A DNA stretch of 64,000 nucleotides, from NCBI RefSeq assembly GCF_904846185.1, contig NZ_CAJGZQ010000007.1, positions 104,496 through 168,495 of the forward strand, in the 5' to 3' direction. The notes below the pieces were generated by a model. That model did no database searches. It saw nothing but the letters and a program-made list of their open reading frames with translations, and had not been told where the DNA came from. Made by a program: the position numbers and the translations under genes. The DNA is from Psychrobacter immobilis. GTDB lineage: Bacteria; Pseudomonadota; Gammaproteobacteria; Pseudomonadales; Moraxellaceae. This document shows, one piece after another, positions 46,933 through 56,615 of the stretch (position 1 is its first letter; each line of letters begins with the position of its first letter).

Positions 46933-47838
46933 ATGGCTGCTAACAATGCGATCAATGCACCACTACCGACTCAGCCAAACAGCGCTAACCGCTACAATCA
47001 AAACCTTTATAACAAGCGCCGTTTGACCAACAAGTTAGGTCTAGGCTTTGCCATGTCAGCGATGGTTTTTGGATTGTTCTGGTTGTTTTGGATTTTGCTT
47101 ACGCTTTTCGTGGAAGGCTTTCAAGGTATTGTACAGCTACCTATTTTTACTGCTGATACACCGCCACCGATGAGTGCGGGTGGGCTGCGTAACGCCATTG
47201 TCGGTTCAATAATGCTCGCGTTTTCAGGATTGTTCATCGGTGCGCCTATTGGTCTTATGACCGGTATTTATTTATCTGAGTTCGCTCAGGGCAGTATGCT
47301 TGGCAAGGTAACGCGTTTCTTAAATGATATTTTGTTATCCGCACCCTCGATTGTGATTGGTCTCTTTATTTATGCATTGATGGTAAAAGGTCAAAGTTTC
47401 TCTGGTTGGGCAGGCGCGCTGGCCTTGGCATTAATCGTTATTCCTGTGGTCGTGCGTACGACGGAGAATATGCTCAATCTGGTTCCTAATAGCATTCGTG
47501 AAGCGGCTTACGCACTTGGCACACCTAAGTGGAAAATGGTGACTCAAGTAACAATTAAGGCAGCTAGAGCAGGACTGACCACTGGGGTGTTATTAGCTTT
47601 TGCTCGAATCACTGGTGAGACAGCACCGTTGCTATTTACGGCGCTTAACAACCAATACTTCAGTACAGATATGGGCCAGCCTATTGCCAACTTACCCAAT
47701 ACCATCTATCAGTTTGCGATGAGTCCTTATGAGAACTGGCATACTTTAGCGTGGGCGGCGGCATTACTGATCACAACCTCTGTCTTGGTACTCAATATTT
47801 TGGCAAGGTTCATCGGTAGTAGGGGTCAGGCTAAATAA
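46933..47838 (+). CDS. pstA: Phosphate ABC transporter permease PstA
   Basis: PstA pairs with PstC. The 301 residues hold six transmembrane helices after a hydrophilic N-terminus of about 35 residues. The EAA loop is NSIREAAYALGTPKWKMVTQVTIKAARAGLTTG, followed by FARITGETAPLLFTALNN, the conserved partner motif. The start ATG at 46933 lacks a strong ribosome-binding site (GGGAAATAAAT). Confidence 0.94.
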   Translation: MAANNAINAPLPTQPNSANRYNQNLYNKRRLTNKLGLGFAMSAMVFGLFWLFWILLTLFVEGFQGIVQLPIFTADTPPPMSAGGLRNAIVGSIMLAFSGLFIGAPIGLMTGIYLSEFAQGSMLGKVTRFLNDILLSAPSIVIGLFIYALMVKGQSFSGWAGALALALIVIPVVVRTTENMLNLVPNSIREAAYALGTPKWKMVTQVTIKAARAGLTTGVLLAFARITGETAPLLFTALNNQYFSTDMGQPIANLPNTIYQFAMSPYENWHTLAWAAALLITTSVLVLNILARFIGSRGQAK

Positions 47839-47923
47839 ATACTGATGGTAAATTAAGGCTTGTCCTAGATTACCTCGAGCATTTACTTCCATTTATATTC
47901 ATTGAGCTGGGTTGGAACACATT

Positions 47924-48862
47924 ATGAATGACGTCATGAGCAAAATCCGTACAAAAAAGCCTGTCGATAAATTCAATGCGGCAGATAAATTTAATCCAAC
48001 AACAGACAGTTTATTAAACAGACCGATGTCGACAGCAGCACAAATGGAGCAGCCAGATATTGCCAGCCTAACCAAACAGACGCTTCATGATATTCCCAAA
48101 AACATGCCTGCAGCAAAAATGCAAATTCGGGATCTGAATTTTTATTATGGTGACTTTCAGGCGCTAAAAAATATCAACATCGATATTCCTGATAAAAAAG
48201 TCACTGCTTTCATTGGTCCTTCAGGTTGTGGCAAATCGACGCTATTACGTACCTTTAATCGGATGTATGACTTATATCCAGGGATGCGGGCAGAAGGCAA
48301 TATTAATCTTGATGGCAACAATATCTTGGGCAAAGACGTCGATGTCAATTTGCTGCGCGCCCAAGTCGGTATGGTCTTTCAGAAGCCAACCCCATTCCCG
48401 ATGTCAATCTATGACAATGTCGCCTTTGGAGTACGCCTTTATGAAAAGTTGAGTAAGGCTGAGCTGGACAATCGGGTAGAGTGGGCGCTAAAAAAATCTG
48501 CATTATGGCCAGAGGTGAAAGACAAGCTCAAAGCGTCAGGGCTTTCGTTATCAGGCGGACAGCAGCAACGCTTGTGTATTGCGCGTAGCGTCGCGACCAA
48601 GCCTGAAGTGTTATTGCTTGATGAGCCAACGTCAGCGTTAGATCCTATCTCGACAGGTGCTATCGAAGATTTGATTGAAGACTTAAAACAGGATTACACC
48701 ATTGCCATTGTCACGCATAACATGCAACAGGCTGCGCGGGTGTCAGATTACACCGTATATATGTACTTAGGCGATATGATTGAGATGGGCGAGACCGACC
48801 AGATATTTACCAAGCCTGCCCAAACCGCGACGGAAGATTATATTACGGGTCGTTATGGCTAA
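47924..48862 (+). CDS. pstB: Phosphate ABC transporter ATPase PstB
   Basis: PstB is the ATPase of the importer. Walker A is [14 protein letters not shown], the Q-loop is [20 protein letters not shown], the signature is [16 protein letters not shown], and Walker B is [13 protein letters not shown]; the switch His is in [17 protein letters not shown]. From the ATG at 47924 it has 312 residues against 257 in E. coli. The extra 55 are an N-terminal, hydrophilic, Lys/Asp/Asn-rich extension before the core [18 protein letters not shown] at 47912 would add four more residues. Confidence 0.95.
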   Translation: MNDVMSKIRTKKPVDKFNAADKFNPTTDSLLNRPMSTAAQMEQPDIASLTKQTLHDIPKNMPAAKMQIRDLNFYYGDFQALKNINIDIPDKKVTAFIGPSGCGKSTLLRTFNRMYDLYPGMRAEGNINLDGNNILGKDVDVNLLRAQVGMVFQKPTPFPMSIYDNVAFGVRLYEKLSKAELDNRVEWALKKSALWPEVKDKLKASGLSLSGGQQQRLCIARSVATKPEVLLLDEPTSALDPISTGAIEDLIEDLKQDYTIAIVTHNMQQAARVSDYTVYMYLGDMIEMGETDQIFTKPAQTATEDYITGRYG

Positions 48863-48977
48863 CATCGCGGTCTGAGCAAGGACGACGTGCTCGATACGTT
48901 CAATAAGATATCGTGAGCCAATCTGTTCGACTAGCCACACCGCGCTACCAAAATATGGATTTTAGGGAATACCTCTT

Positions 48978-49796
48978 ATGCAAAGCGATAAGCATATCTC
49001 CAAAAGTTTTGACCAAGATCTTGATGAAGCTATCCGTCTATTTCTATACATGGGCGATAGCGCGGCCAACCAAGTGGCGAAAGCGATCCACGCGCTTATC
49101 GATAAAAATGAGACACTGGCGCAAGAGGTGATTGATATGGACTTTGATATCAATCGAATGGAAGTCGAGTTGGATGAGCATATCTTACTATTGGTCGCCA
49201 AACGTCAGCCTGCCGCCAGCGATTTACGCCTGGTCATGTCCATCAGTAAAGGCGTGGTTGATTTAGAACGCATCGGTGATGAAGCCGTCAAAATCGCTCA
49301 GATGGCCAAAAAAATTGCGGCACAAGGTAAGCTGTCGTATGGCTATGCGGAAGTGCAACACCTCAGCAATCAGGTTCGTTTGATGCTGCACAATGCGCTA
49401 GAGGCATTTAGCCAATCGAATGCTGAGCAAGCGTTTGAGGTCATGCGTAACGATAGCATGGTCAATGATGAGTATCAGTCAGCCATCCGTGCTTTAATGA
49501 CCTATATTATGGAAGATTCACGGCACGTTTCAAAAGTCATCAATATTATGTGGGTGTTGCGCGCGCTTGAGCGGGTAGGCGATCATGCACAAAATATTGC
49601 AGAACTGGTGATTAACTATATTAGTGGGCAAGATGTGCGTCATTCCGACTATGCGCTGGTCGAAAAAGCGGTACAAGAGGCCAATGACCGTATGGCGGCG
49701 CGCCAAGTCAGCACCCTGTTTGCCGCTAAATCTGCCACTAAACCTACCGTCAAGTCAGCCACGGATTTTGTAGACTCAAACGGTGATGAGGGCTAA
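48978..49796 (+). CDS. phoU: Phosphate-signalling protein PhoU
   Basis: PhoU links PstB activity to the PhoR/PhoB system and keeps it off when phosphate is plentiful. The 272 residues form two three-helix repeats, each with the metal-binding ExxxD motif: DLERIGDEAVKIAQMAKK in the first and ALERVGDHAQNIAELVI in the second. The C-terminal 35 residues after this are an unusual Ala/Thr/Lys-rich tail. A terminator follows. Confidence 0.94.
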   Translation: MQSDKHISKSFDQDLDEAIRLFLYMGDSAANQVAKAIHALIDKNETLAQEVIDMDFDINRMEVELDEHILLLVAKRQPAASDLRLVMSISKGVVDLERIGDEAVKIAQMAKKIAAQGKLSYGYAEVQHLSNQVRLMLHNALEAFSQSNAEQAFEVMRNDSMVNDEYQSAIRALMTYIMEDSRHVSKVINIMWVLRALERVGDHAQNIAELVINYISGQDVRHSDYALVEKAVQEANDRMAARQVSTLFAAKSATKPTVKSATDFVDSNGDEG

Positions 49797-49826
49797 AAAA
49801 AACAGTTCATCGTAAATTTTACATCC

Positions 49827-49862
49827 AAAAAAACGCGTTATATTAAATAGCGCGTTTTTTAT
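49827..49862. terminator. Bidirectional terminator between phoU and yggX
   Basis: A run of A then CGCGTTAT pairs with ATAGCGCG followed by T residues (15-base stem, one G:U, 5-base loop). It lies between convergent genes. Confidence 0.87.
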
Positions 49863-49885
49863 ATTGTGGCAATAATAAAAGATAA

Positions 49886-50176
49886 CTAGCTCTCTGGCGT
49901 CCAACCTTGTGCACGCTCATAATCTTCATTATCTAAAAATTTATCTCGTTGTTCGGTAAGGAATTTTTTGGCAGCAGGATCTAACATGCTTAGATGGTTT
50001 TCATTAATCAGCATCGTTTGCTGTTCAAGCCATTCTTTCCACGCTTTGTCAGATACCGTTTCTTGTAGCTCCTGACCTTTTTTATTAGGAAAAGGGGGGT
50101 GCGGCATTTTTGGCAATTCTTGCTGATATTTACGGCAAAATACCGTATTGGCTTGCGGATTAAAAGTCTCAGTCAT
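49886..50176 (-). CDS. yggX: Probable Fe(2+)-trafficking protein YggX
   Basis: YggX proteins protect iron-sulfur clusters and may carry ferrous iron. The 96 residues have the family pattern: [14 protein letters not shown] at the N-terminus, with the conserved Cys, [40 protein letters not shown], and the FL-x-D-x-x-GW end. Length fits (91 in E. coli). The ATG at 50176 is preceded by AAGGAACG. It is convergent with phoU. Confidence 0.9.
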   Translation of the reverse strand: MTETFNPQANTVFCRKYQQELPKMPHPPFPNKKGQELQETVSDKAWKEWLEQQTMLINENHLSMLDPAAKKFLTEQRDKFLDNEDYERAQGWTPES

Positions 50177-50238
50177 AAGGCGTTCCTTATTATGGTTTGG
50201 TTATTATAAAAATATGTTATTGAATCACTCATGAGAAT

Positions 50239-50355
50239 AGTTATACCAAACCCAAAAAGTAAGATTAGCTGTGTCAAACTTGCTTAGCCTACAAGGCGTA
50301 GTACTTTCACTCGTTTTCCTTGCAACTCTAATTTCTGTGAATGGTATTAGTTAGC
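50239..50355. repeat. Possible dispersed repeat between yggX and argH
   Basis: The stretch is bounded by near-inverted ends TATACCA and TGGTATTA and is non-coding. Its middle (around GCCTACAAGGCGTAG) looks to me like a repeat I associate with Psychrobacter intergenic regions. Only one copy is present in this window, so it is not proved here. Confidence 0.3.
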
Positions 50356-50418
50356 ACTTATTCAGCATAAGTGACTTAAATATTATTAGCTGAATTTACT
50401 TTACCCCATCATGGTATC

Positions 50419-50450
50419 AAAAACACCCGCAGCAGGGGCGGGTGTTTTTT
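50419..50450 (-). terminator. Terminator after argH
   Basis: AAAAACACCCGC pairs with GCGGGTGTTTTT around a 7-base loop with T residues on both sides. It ends argH on the minus strand and would also stop transcripts from the left. Confidence 0.88.
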
Positions 50451-50482
50451 ATGGTAGAAGCTGTCAGGTCAACAATGCGTTT

Positions 50483-52000
50483 TTACGCAAATACCTCTAA
50501 ACGGCTGCGACCGCGAGCAACGGCTTGCTTAACTTGATTTGGCGCTGTACCACCCAGATGGTCACGAGCTGCCAATGAGCCTTCTAACGTTAGATATTCA
50601 AAGACATCATCGCCGATAGCATCGCTAAATTGCTGTAGCTGCGCCAATGACAAATCGCTCAAATCAACACCTTCTTTGATACCTAAAGCAACGGCATTAC
50701 CCACCACTTCATGAGCATCACGGAACGCCACACCATTACGTACCAAATAATCTGCAAGGTCAGTAGCGGTAGCATAGCCTTTCATTGTGGCAGCGCGCAT
50801 GTTTTCTTTATTTGGGGTGATATTCGGTAGCATATCAGCAAAAGCCAATAAACAGCCGGTAAGCGTATCGACGCAATCAAACAACGGCTCTTTGTCTTCT
50901 TGGTTGTCTTTGTTATAAGCCAGTGGCTGGCTTTTCATCAGGCTAAGGAGTGTCATTAGCTGCCCAAAGACACGTGCTGCTTTACCGCGAACCAACTCTG
51001 GTACATCAGGATTTTTCTTTTGCGGCATGATAGATGAGCCAGTACAGAAGCGATCAGGGATTTGCACAAAGTTAAACTGCGCTGACATCCATAGGATAAT
51101 CTCTTCACTCATGCGAGACATGTGCATCATAAGGATAGACGCGGCAGAGGTAAACTCAATAGCAAAATCACGGTCAGAAACCGCATCTAGCGAGTTTTGG
51201 CAAATACCTTCGAAACCTAACAGCTCAGCAGTAATGGTACGATCAATGGGGAATGTCGTGCCAGCAAGGGCAGCACTACCAAGTGGCATCTGATTGATAC
51301 GGCGGCGCGCATCGACCAGACGTTCGGTATCGCGATATAACATCTCAAACCACGCCATGACGTGATGACCAAAGCTCACTGGCTGCGCCGTTTGTAAATG
51401 CGTAAAGCCGGGCATAATAGTGTCAGTATGCTGCTCAGCCAAATCAAGCAAACCACTTTGCAAGCGTACTAACAAGGCAATGATATTATCAGTCTCTTCG
51501 CGTAGCCAAAGACGAATATCGGTGGCAACCTGATCGTTACGGCTACGACCCGTATGCAGTTTTTTACCAACAGCACCGATGATGTCAGTCAAGCGCGACT
51601 CAACATTCATGTGCACGTCTTCTAGCGCGATTGACCAGTTAAACTCGCCAGCCTCAATCTCGCGCATTACCTGATGCAGACCATCAATAATGGTGGCTAC
51701 TTCGTCAGCGGTCAAAATGTCACATTCTTTAAGCATGGTCGCGTGGGCGATTGAGCCTTGAATATCGTGACGCGCAAAGCGTTGATCAAAGCCAACAGAG
51801 GCGGTGAAGGCAGCGACAAAGCTGTCCGTCGCTTCACTGAAGCGTCCGCCCCACATTTGCTGACCTTGGCTGTTTGAAGGACTGCTTACAGGGTTGTTTT
51901 GTGCAGCGTTATTTGTTATCGGAGCATCTGTGCTAGAATCAGAGACAGATGGGTTTACATTTGATTCGGGACTACTAGGTTTTGAAGAATTGGCGTTCAT
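50483..52000 (-). CDS. argH: Argininosuccinate lyase
   Basis: ArgH splits argininosuccinate to arginine and fumarate. The family core starts [14 protein letters not shown] and contains [41 protein letters not shown], and the catalytic loop [20 protein letters not shown] take the ATG at 52000 (505 residues), because related Moraxellaceae ArgH proteins carry a similar Ser/Asn/Pro-rich N-terminal extension. A start at 51856, directly at MWGGRF with an AAGG upstream, is a real alternative and gives the E. coli-like form. argH is divergent from algZ, as in Pseudomonas. Confidence 0.93.
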   Translation of the reverse strand: MNANSSKPSSPESNVNPSVSDSSTDAPITNNAAQNNPVSSPSNSQGQQMWGGRFSEATDSFVAAFTASVGFDQRFARHDIQGSIAHATMLKECDILTADEVATIIDGLHQVMREIEAGEFNWSIALEDVHMNVESRLTDIIGAVGKKLHTGRSRNDQVATDIRLWLREETDNIIALLVRLQSGLLDLAEQHTDTIMPGFTHLQTAQPVSFGHHVMAWFEMLYRDTERLVDARRRINQMPLGSAALAGTTFPIDRTITAELLGFEGICQNSLDAVSDRDFAIEFTSAASILMMHMSRMSEEIILWMSAQFNFVQIPDRFCTGSSIMPQKKNPDVPELVRGKAARVFGQLMTLLSLMKSQPLAYNKDNQEDKEPLFDCVDTLTGCLLAFADMLPNITPNKENMRAATMKGYATATDLADYLVRNGVAFRDAHEVVGNAVALGIKEGVDLSDLSLAQLQQFSDAIGDDVFEYLTLEGSLAARDHLGGTAPNQVKQAVARGRSRLEVFA

Positions 52001-52098
52001 ATCGGTACAAGACAAGTCAGCAGAATAAGAGCTCAAGTATAGCAAAGGATGAGGTTGCCTTACTAGCGGAGCGCTTAGAGTTTTTTATTCCCAAGCTC

Positions 52099-53133
52099 AT
52101 GGAAGTCATGAAGCCTTGGCAGTGGTTCATTTATATCTTTTTTTGGTCACTATTCGTCACGGTAATAAATCGCTATGATATTGCCACGTGGTCAGATTTT
52201 TTGATTCAGCTGTTTAGCAGAGTCCTGCAAAACACCTTGAGTATTATTCCTTCCTTATACCTCATTGATTATTTGCGCCCCATTTTTAAGGGCATGAGCA
52301 TACCTAAAGCCAGCATGTATGTGCTTGCCTTAATCATGGTGGCATCTACCATATCCATGATTTTAGTCATGCTGGTGATGATTAACATTGGTTGGTTTGA
52401 ATATGATCGTCAAACTTTTATTCTAAATATATTATTTGATGCGGTGATTAGTGGTGGCTTTACCTTAGTGTTCTTACTGTATTTTTTACGCCGTTATCGC
52501 GAGACGAATGCGCTCAAACAATCGTTTGAGCAGAAATTGAGTGCACAAAATGATGTGATCAAAGCACGAATCGCTCCGCATTTTTTCTTTAATACCATTA
52601 ATACCCTTGTGTCACTGATAGAGTCCAATCCAGCAAGAGCTTCTGCTTTATTACAGCACGTTTCTGCCTTATTCCGTGCCAGTTTCAATGGGGCACGAGA
52701 GATTAGTTTTGAAGAAGAAATTGCTCTTTGTGAGCACTATCTAGCGATTGAGTCTAGCCGCTTAGCGGATAAGCTTGAAGTGAGTTGGCAATTGCCTGAC
52801 GAAGATGTCATGTATGACATGGTGATTACCGCCTTGACCTTACAGAGCGTGCTAGAAAAAATGCTGCTGAATGTGGTGGAGATGACCACTGAAACCATTT
52901 ATATCAATATTAGAGTCACTTGGCAGCAGCATCGGGTTGTGATTACGATTGGTGTCGCGCTGCCGAAAAAAACCATGATTATTAACCATGATTTACGTCA
53001 GCACATGAACTTTTATATTCAAGCGGAACGTTTACGGGCTTATTTCGGTCAAAGTGCGGATATTAAAAGTAGCGTTACCAGTAGTCGAATTATTACCGTC
53101 ATCGACTATCCGCTGCAAGATGTTAGTTTATGA
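52099..53133 (+). CDS. algZ: AlgZ/FimS-like sensor histidine kinase (LytS/YehU family)
   Basis: Synteny (argH, this gene, algR, hemC, hemD, hemX) matches Pseudomonas fimS/algZ. Four transmembrane helices lie within the first 130 residues. The phospho-acceptor region is IKARIAPHFFFNTINTLVSLIESNP, with the His near residue 161. The ATP-binding part is strongly eroded: where LytS-type kinases have L-x-P-L-V-E-N-A-I-x-H-G there is LQSVLEKMLLNVVEM, and no glycine-rich G box is seen. FimS itself is described as an unorthodox kinase. I use the ATG at 52099 (344 residues); an in-frame TTG at 51982 would add 39 plausible helical residues and overlap argH. Neither has a good ribosome-binding site. Confidence 0.78.
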   Translation: MEVMKPWQWFIYIFFWSLFVTVINRYDIATWSDFLIQLFSRVLQNTLSIIPSLYLIDYLRPIFKGMSIPKASMYVLALIMVASTISMILVMLVMINIGWFEYDRQTFILNILFDAVISGGFTLVFLLYFLRRYRETNALKQSFEQKLSAQNDVIKARIAPHFFFNTINTLVSLIESNPARASALLQHVSALFRASFNGAREISFEEEIALCEHYLAIESSRLADKLEVSWQLPDEDVMYDMVITALTLQSVLEKMLLNVVEMTTETIYINIRVTWQQHRVVITIGVALPKKTMIINHDLRQHMNFYIQAERLRAYFGQSADIKSSVTSSRIITVIDYPLQDVSL

Positions 53134-53433
53134 TCGTTTTTTTGGGGCTTACTTTTTTTATTTCTCAAGAAATAGGTATGGCATAGTTATTGCACCATCT
53201 TTATAGCTAATGGGTTGTTTTACTTTATATTTAGCCATGATTCCCCATAAAAATTATTATCGATAAATGCATCGCAATAAAACTCAATGCACAAGGCTAT
53301 CAACGTCAATATAGCCAGTTATTGTTTTATGAAATAATTAAAGGTTTTTATGCTAAGTGATTGGTAATGAGTGCTAATATGTTGGTAAGGCCATTGAAAA
53401 AAATACTAAGTTTATCCTGGGATTGGAGTTTGC
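53134..53433. other. Intergenic region between algZ and algR
   Basis: The 300 AT-rich bases contain no gene. They should hold a separate algR promoter, since the genes are not tightly coupled as in Pseudomonas. GATTGGAG ahead of the ATG is the ribosome-binding site. Confidence 0.4.
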
Positions 53434-54161
53434 ATGCGTATCGTAGTTTGTGATGATGAGCCACTAGCACGTGAGCGTTTGGTTAGAATTGTACAGGAGT
53501 CAGGTCATCAAGTCGTTGCTCAAGCAACCACGGGTGCAGAAGCCATTATCGCTGTCAAAACTCAGCAGCCAGACATCATATTATTAGATATTCGTATGCC
53601 TGAGATGGATGGGGTGCGCTGTGCGCAAGAGCTTGCCAAGCTTGAGCATCCGCCAGCTATTATATTTGTCACCGCTTATGATCATTATGCCATTGCCGCG
53701 CTAAAAGCCAATGCGATTGGTTATTTATTAAAGCCTGCCAATAAAGATGAACTACTAGAAGCACTAGATAAAGCGAAAAATTTGAACGCGGCGCAGTTAA
53801 ATGAGATTCGTAAACTCGAAGACCCAACAGCGCGGCCAGTGCGTGAGCATATCGCTGCTCGTACTCACCGAGGCGTTGAGCTCATCAAGCTCAAAGATAT
53901 CTATTATTTTACCGCCGATCAAAAGTCCGTCACAAAGATGGCATTGTCCTGATTGATGAGACGCTAAAAGAGCTTGAACAAGAATTTGAGGATCGGCTGT
54001 TTCGGGTGCACCGTAATGCCATCATCAACCTTAGCTTTTTGGACTTTTTAGAAACGTTGGATGCAGGACAATATCAAATACGCTTTAAAGGCATTGATGA
54101 GACACTCGCGGTTAGCCGCCGTCACTTACCTGCATTACGTGACAAGATTCAAAGCATGTAA
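53434..54161 (+). pseudogene. algR: AlgR-like response regulator with a frameshift in the LytTR domain
   Basis: The receiver domain (residues 1-115) is intact: acidic pocket CDDEP, phospho-acceptor Asp52 in LLDIRMPEMDG, Thr80 in FVTAYDH and Lys100 in LLKPAN. The DNA-binding LytTR domain opens with AARTHRGVELIKLKDIYYF, but the frame ends at 53952 in KMALS. From 53931 the -1 frame continues to 54161 with HKDGIVLIDETLKELEQEF, RVHRNAIINLS, RFKGIDETLAVSRRHLPALR, the rest of an AlgR LytTR domain. So a short deletion or frameshift breaks the gene after about residue 167. A sequencing error cannot be excluded. Confidence 0.85.
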
Positions 54162-54224
54162 ACTGCGGTTTCCATTGTGAAATAACAGCAAAATAACCGT
54201 GAAATAATCATCCCATATCATCAA

Positions 54225-54258
54225 ACCCTTATTTATGCTTAAATAGGGGTATTTTTTT
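54225..54258 (+). terminator. Terminator after algR
   Basis: ACCCTTATTT pairs with AAATAGGGGT (one G:U) around a 6-base loop and is followed by seven T. It separates algR from hemC. Confidence 0.83.
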
Positions 54259-54378
54259 GCGTCAGCATTGACTATATATGGTTTATATCGCCCATTTTTT
54301 GTGGAAAATTTGCAGTATTGTTTAATACTGACCTGCATAGTACTGACGTGAACAGTATCGAATTTATTGAGGCCCTTT

Positions 54379-55413
54379 ATGAGCAATCCGCAGCAAACTG
54401 CTTTGACTACCTTGAATATCGCCACGCGTCAGAGCCCTTTAGCACTATGGCAAGCTGAGCATATCCGTGCTCGTCTACTAGATTTGTATCCTGAATTGAC
54501 GATTAACTTGCTAAAAATTGTCACTAAGGGTGACAAGATTTTGGACACACCTTTGGCTAAAATTGGCGGTAAAGGTTTGTTTGTCAAAGAGCTTGAGCAA
54601 GCACTATATGACAAACAAGCGGACATCGCGGTACATTCATTAAAGGACGTACCGATGCAGCTTCCTGAAGGTTTGATGCTGGGCGTCTATTGCAAACGCG
54701 CCTCACCGACTGATGCTTTTGTGTCTAACACCTATAATAGTATTGATGAATTGCCGCAAGGGGCAGTCGTTGGCACGTCAAGTTTGCGTCGTCAGTGTCA
54801 GCTTAAAGCCTATCGTCCAGACCTACAAATTAAAACCTTACGCGGTAACGTCGGTACACGTTTGGGCAAGCTGGATGCTGGCGAGTATGATGCGATTATT
54901 TTAGCGACCAGTGGTTTGCAGCGTATCGAGCTGGATGAGCGCATACGCGGCGAGCTTGATATCAATGCCTGCCTGCCTGCGGTTGGTCAGGGCGCCTTAG
55001 CGATTGAATGCCGTGAAGGTGATGATGAGGTGCTAAAATTACTGGCACCACTGAATGATGATAAAGCTCGTATCCGCCTCATTGCTGAACGCGCGCTAAA
55101 CCGTCATTTAGAGGGTGGCTGCCAAGTACCCATTGCTGCTTATGCTGTGTTACAAATGGCGGATGAAACAAGCAGCAACAATGATGATAACGGTGACAAT
55201 GGCAATAACGACAACGGCAATGTGTTATGGCTACGTGGCCGCGTCGGTCAAGCGGATGGCAGTGAGCTGCTAAAAGCAGAAAAACGCGTCACCTTGATCG
55301 GCACACAAGCCGAGCAAGAAGTACAGGCTAATCAGCTTGGTATTGATGTTGCCAATATACTGCTTGCCGATGGCGCGGGTGATATCTTATCTGCGATTTA
55401 TCATCCTGAATAA
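54379..55413 (+). CDS. hemC: Porphobilinogen deaminase (hydroxymethylbilane synthase)
   Basis: HemC joins four porphobilinogens to hydroxymethylbilane in haem synthesis. Family motifs are [65 protein letters not shown] and [13 protein letters not shown]. The dipyrromethane cofactor Cys is in [13 protein letters not shown] start at the ATG at 54379 after TTGAGGCCC (344 residues, against 313 in E. coli). The excess includes an Asn/Asp/Gly-rich insert in domain 3 (about residues 264-282), between strands of the C-terminal domain. Confidence 0.95.
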   Translation: MSNPQQTALTTLNIATRQSPLALWQAEHIRARLLDLYPELTINLLKIVTKGDKILDTPLAKIGGKGLFVKELEQALYDKQADIAVHSLKDVPMQLPEGLMLGVYCKRASPTDAFVSNTYNSIDELPQGAVVGTSSLRRQCQLKAYRPDLQIKTLRGNVGTRLGKLDAGEYDAIILATSGLQRIELDERIRGELDINACLPAVGQGALAIECREGDDEVLKLLAPLNDDKARIRLIAERALNRHLEGGCQVPIAAYAVLQMADETSSNNDDNGDNGNNDNGNVLWLRGRVGQADGSELLKAEKRVTLIGTQAEQEVQANQLGIDVANILLADGAGDILSAIYHPE

Positions 55414-55511
55414 CATGCCAGTATTTTGATTATCTTAGTCATAGCCCCAGTATTATTGATGCTAGGGCTATCGTTAAGCCAATTCTATCAGTCTTTTGTC
55501 ATGGTACGTCT

Positions 55512-56522
55512 ATGTCATCAACATTAAATCACGCCCAGCTTATTGCTAACAATCAATCAAATAATGAGTCATCACTCACGCAAGTAGTCATCAATACTCG
55601 CCCAGTGGAGCGTGCCGCTGCATTGACGGATCATCTACAAGCAGCAGGGCTGACGGTGGTAGAGATACCGATGTTGACGTTACAATCGCGCCCAACGACT
55701 GAGCAAGACATGACGCTGATGCGCCAGTGGCTATCAGGCGATTATAAGGCGCTTGTGATTGTTAGCCCAACGGCGGCCGCTTCAGGACTGGCTGTTTGGC
55801 AAGCGCTTGAAGATGAGCGTCAAGCTCAAAACCATGACAATGATAATGACGATGATAATAATAATGAGCGAAAAGATATAGCAATTAATGCTCTGCAAGC
55901 GCCGAGCTACTTGATTGCCGTGGGTGAAGCGACCGCGTCGGTATTAAATAATGCCAAAATAGAGGCATCGAATTATCAAGTACTTCAGCCTCACATTGCC
56001 AATAACGAAGGTATGCTAGCGATGCCTGAGATTGAGCGTTTGCAAGCAGGTGACAAGTTGCTCGTGTGGCGCGGATTGGGTGGTAGGCGACTATTGGTCG
56101 ATACGTTGCTGGCACGCGGTGTGCATATCGATAGCATTGCTTGGTATGAGCGCATAATGCCAGTCGATGCGATGGCTCAATATGAGCAGTGGCTAAAAGA
56201 GTTTTTAACCGATAATTTAACGCATAATATGATGCAAGATGCGTCGGCAGTGCAGCAACCAAAGCCAATCGTTGTGGTCAGTAGCGGTACAGCCTTTGAG
56301 CATTGGGAAAGCATCGTTCGGGCTGTAGCAGAAAAGGTATTAGAGCAAGAAACAGCCAGAGAAACTCCCGCTACTTTGCCTTATAAATTGTCAGACTTTT
56401 CTTATGTGGTGTTGGGTGAGCGTTTAGCCAATATGGTCGCTGAGCAGCAGTTAAGTTATTGGCGTGTGGAAGATTTGGCGCCAGAAACCATTCTTGCTGC
56501 TATCCATGCTAAAGCCTGTTAA
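55512..56522 (+). CDS. hemD: Uroporphyrinogen-III synthase
   Basis: HemD cyclises hydroxymethylbilane to uroporphyrinogen III. The sequence is poorly conserved in this family, but VVINTRPVERAAALTDHLQAAGLTVVEIPML at the N-terminus, ALVIVSPTAAASGL, LIAVGEATASVL, LLVWRGLGGRRLLVDTLLARG with the later YER, and IVVVSSGTAFEHW fit. The position between hemC and hemX confirms it. Length (336) exceeds the 246 of E. coli; one insert is an Asn/Asp-rich run of about 17 residues near position 117-133, like that in hemC. Confidence 0.9.
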   Translation: MSSTLNHAQLIANNQSNNESSLTQVVINTRPVERAAALTDHLQAAGLTVVEIPMLTLQSRPTTEQDMTLMRQWLSGDYKALVIVSPTAAASGLAVWQALEDERQAQNHDNDNDDDNNNERKDIAINALQAPSYLIAVGEATASVLNNAKIEASNYQVLQPHIANNEGMLAMPEIERLQAGDKLLVWRGLGGRRLLVDTLLARGVHIDSIAWYERIMPVDAMAQYEQWLKEFLTDNLTHNMMQDASAVQQPKPIVVVSSGTAFEHWESIVRAVAEKVLEQETARETPATLPYKLSDFSYVVLGERLANMVAEQQLSYWRVEDLAPETILAAIHAKAC

Positions 56523-56615
56523 ATGTACCAACCGATGATCTGTCCTTATCTATTATGTTTCACTTTTTATTTATTCGCTTTAAACCTGTTTTGGCCAAAA
56601 TAACGGTGCTGCCTT

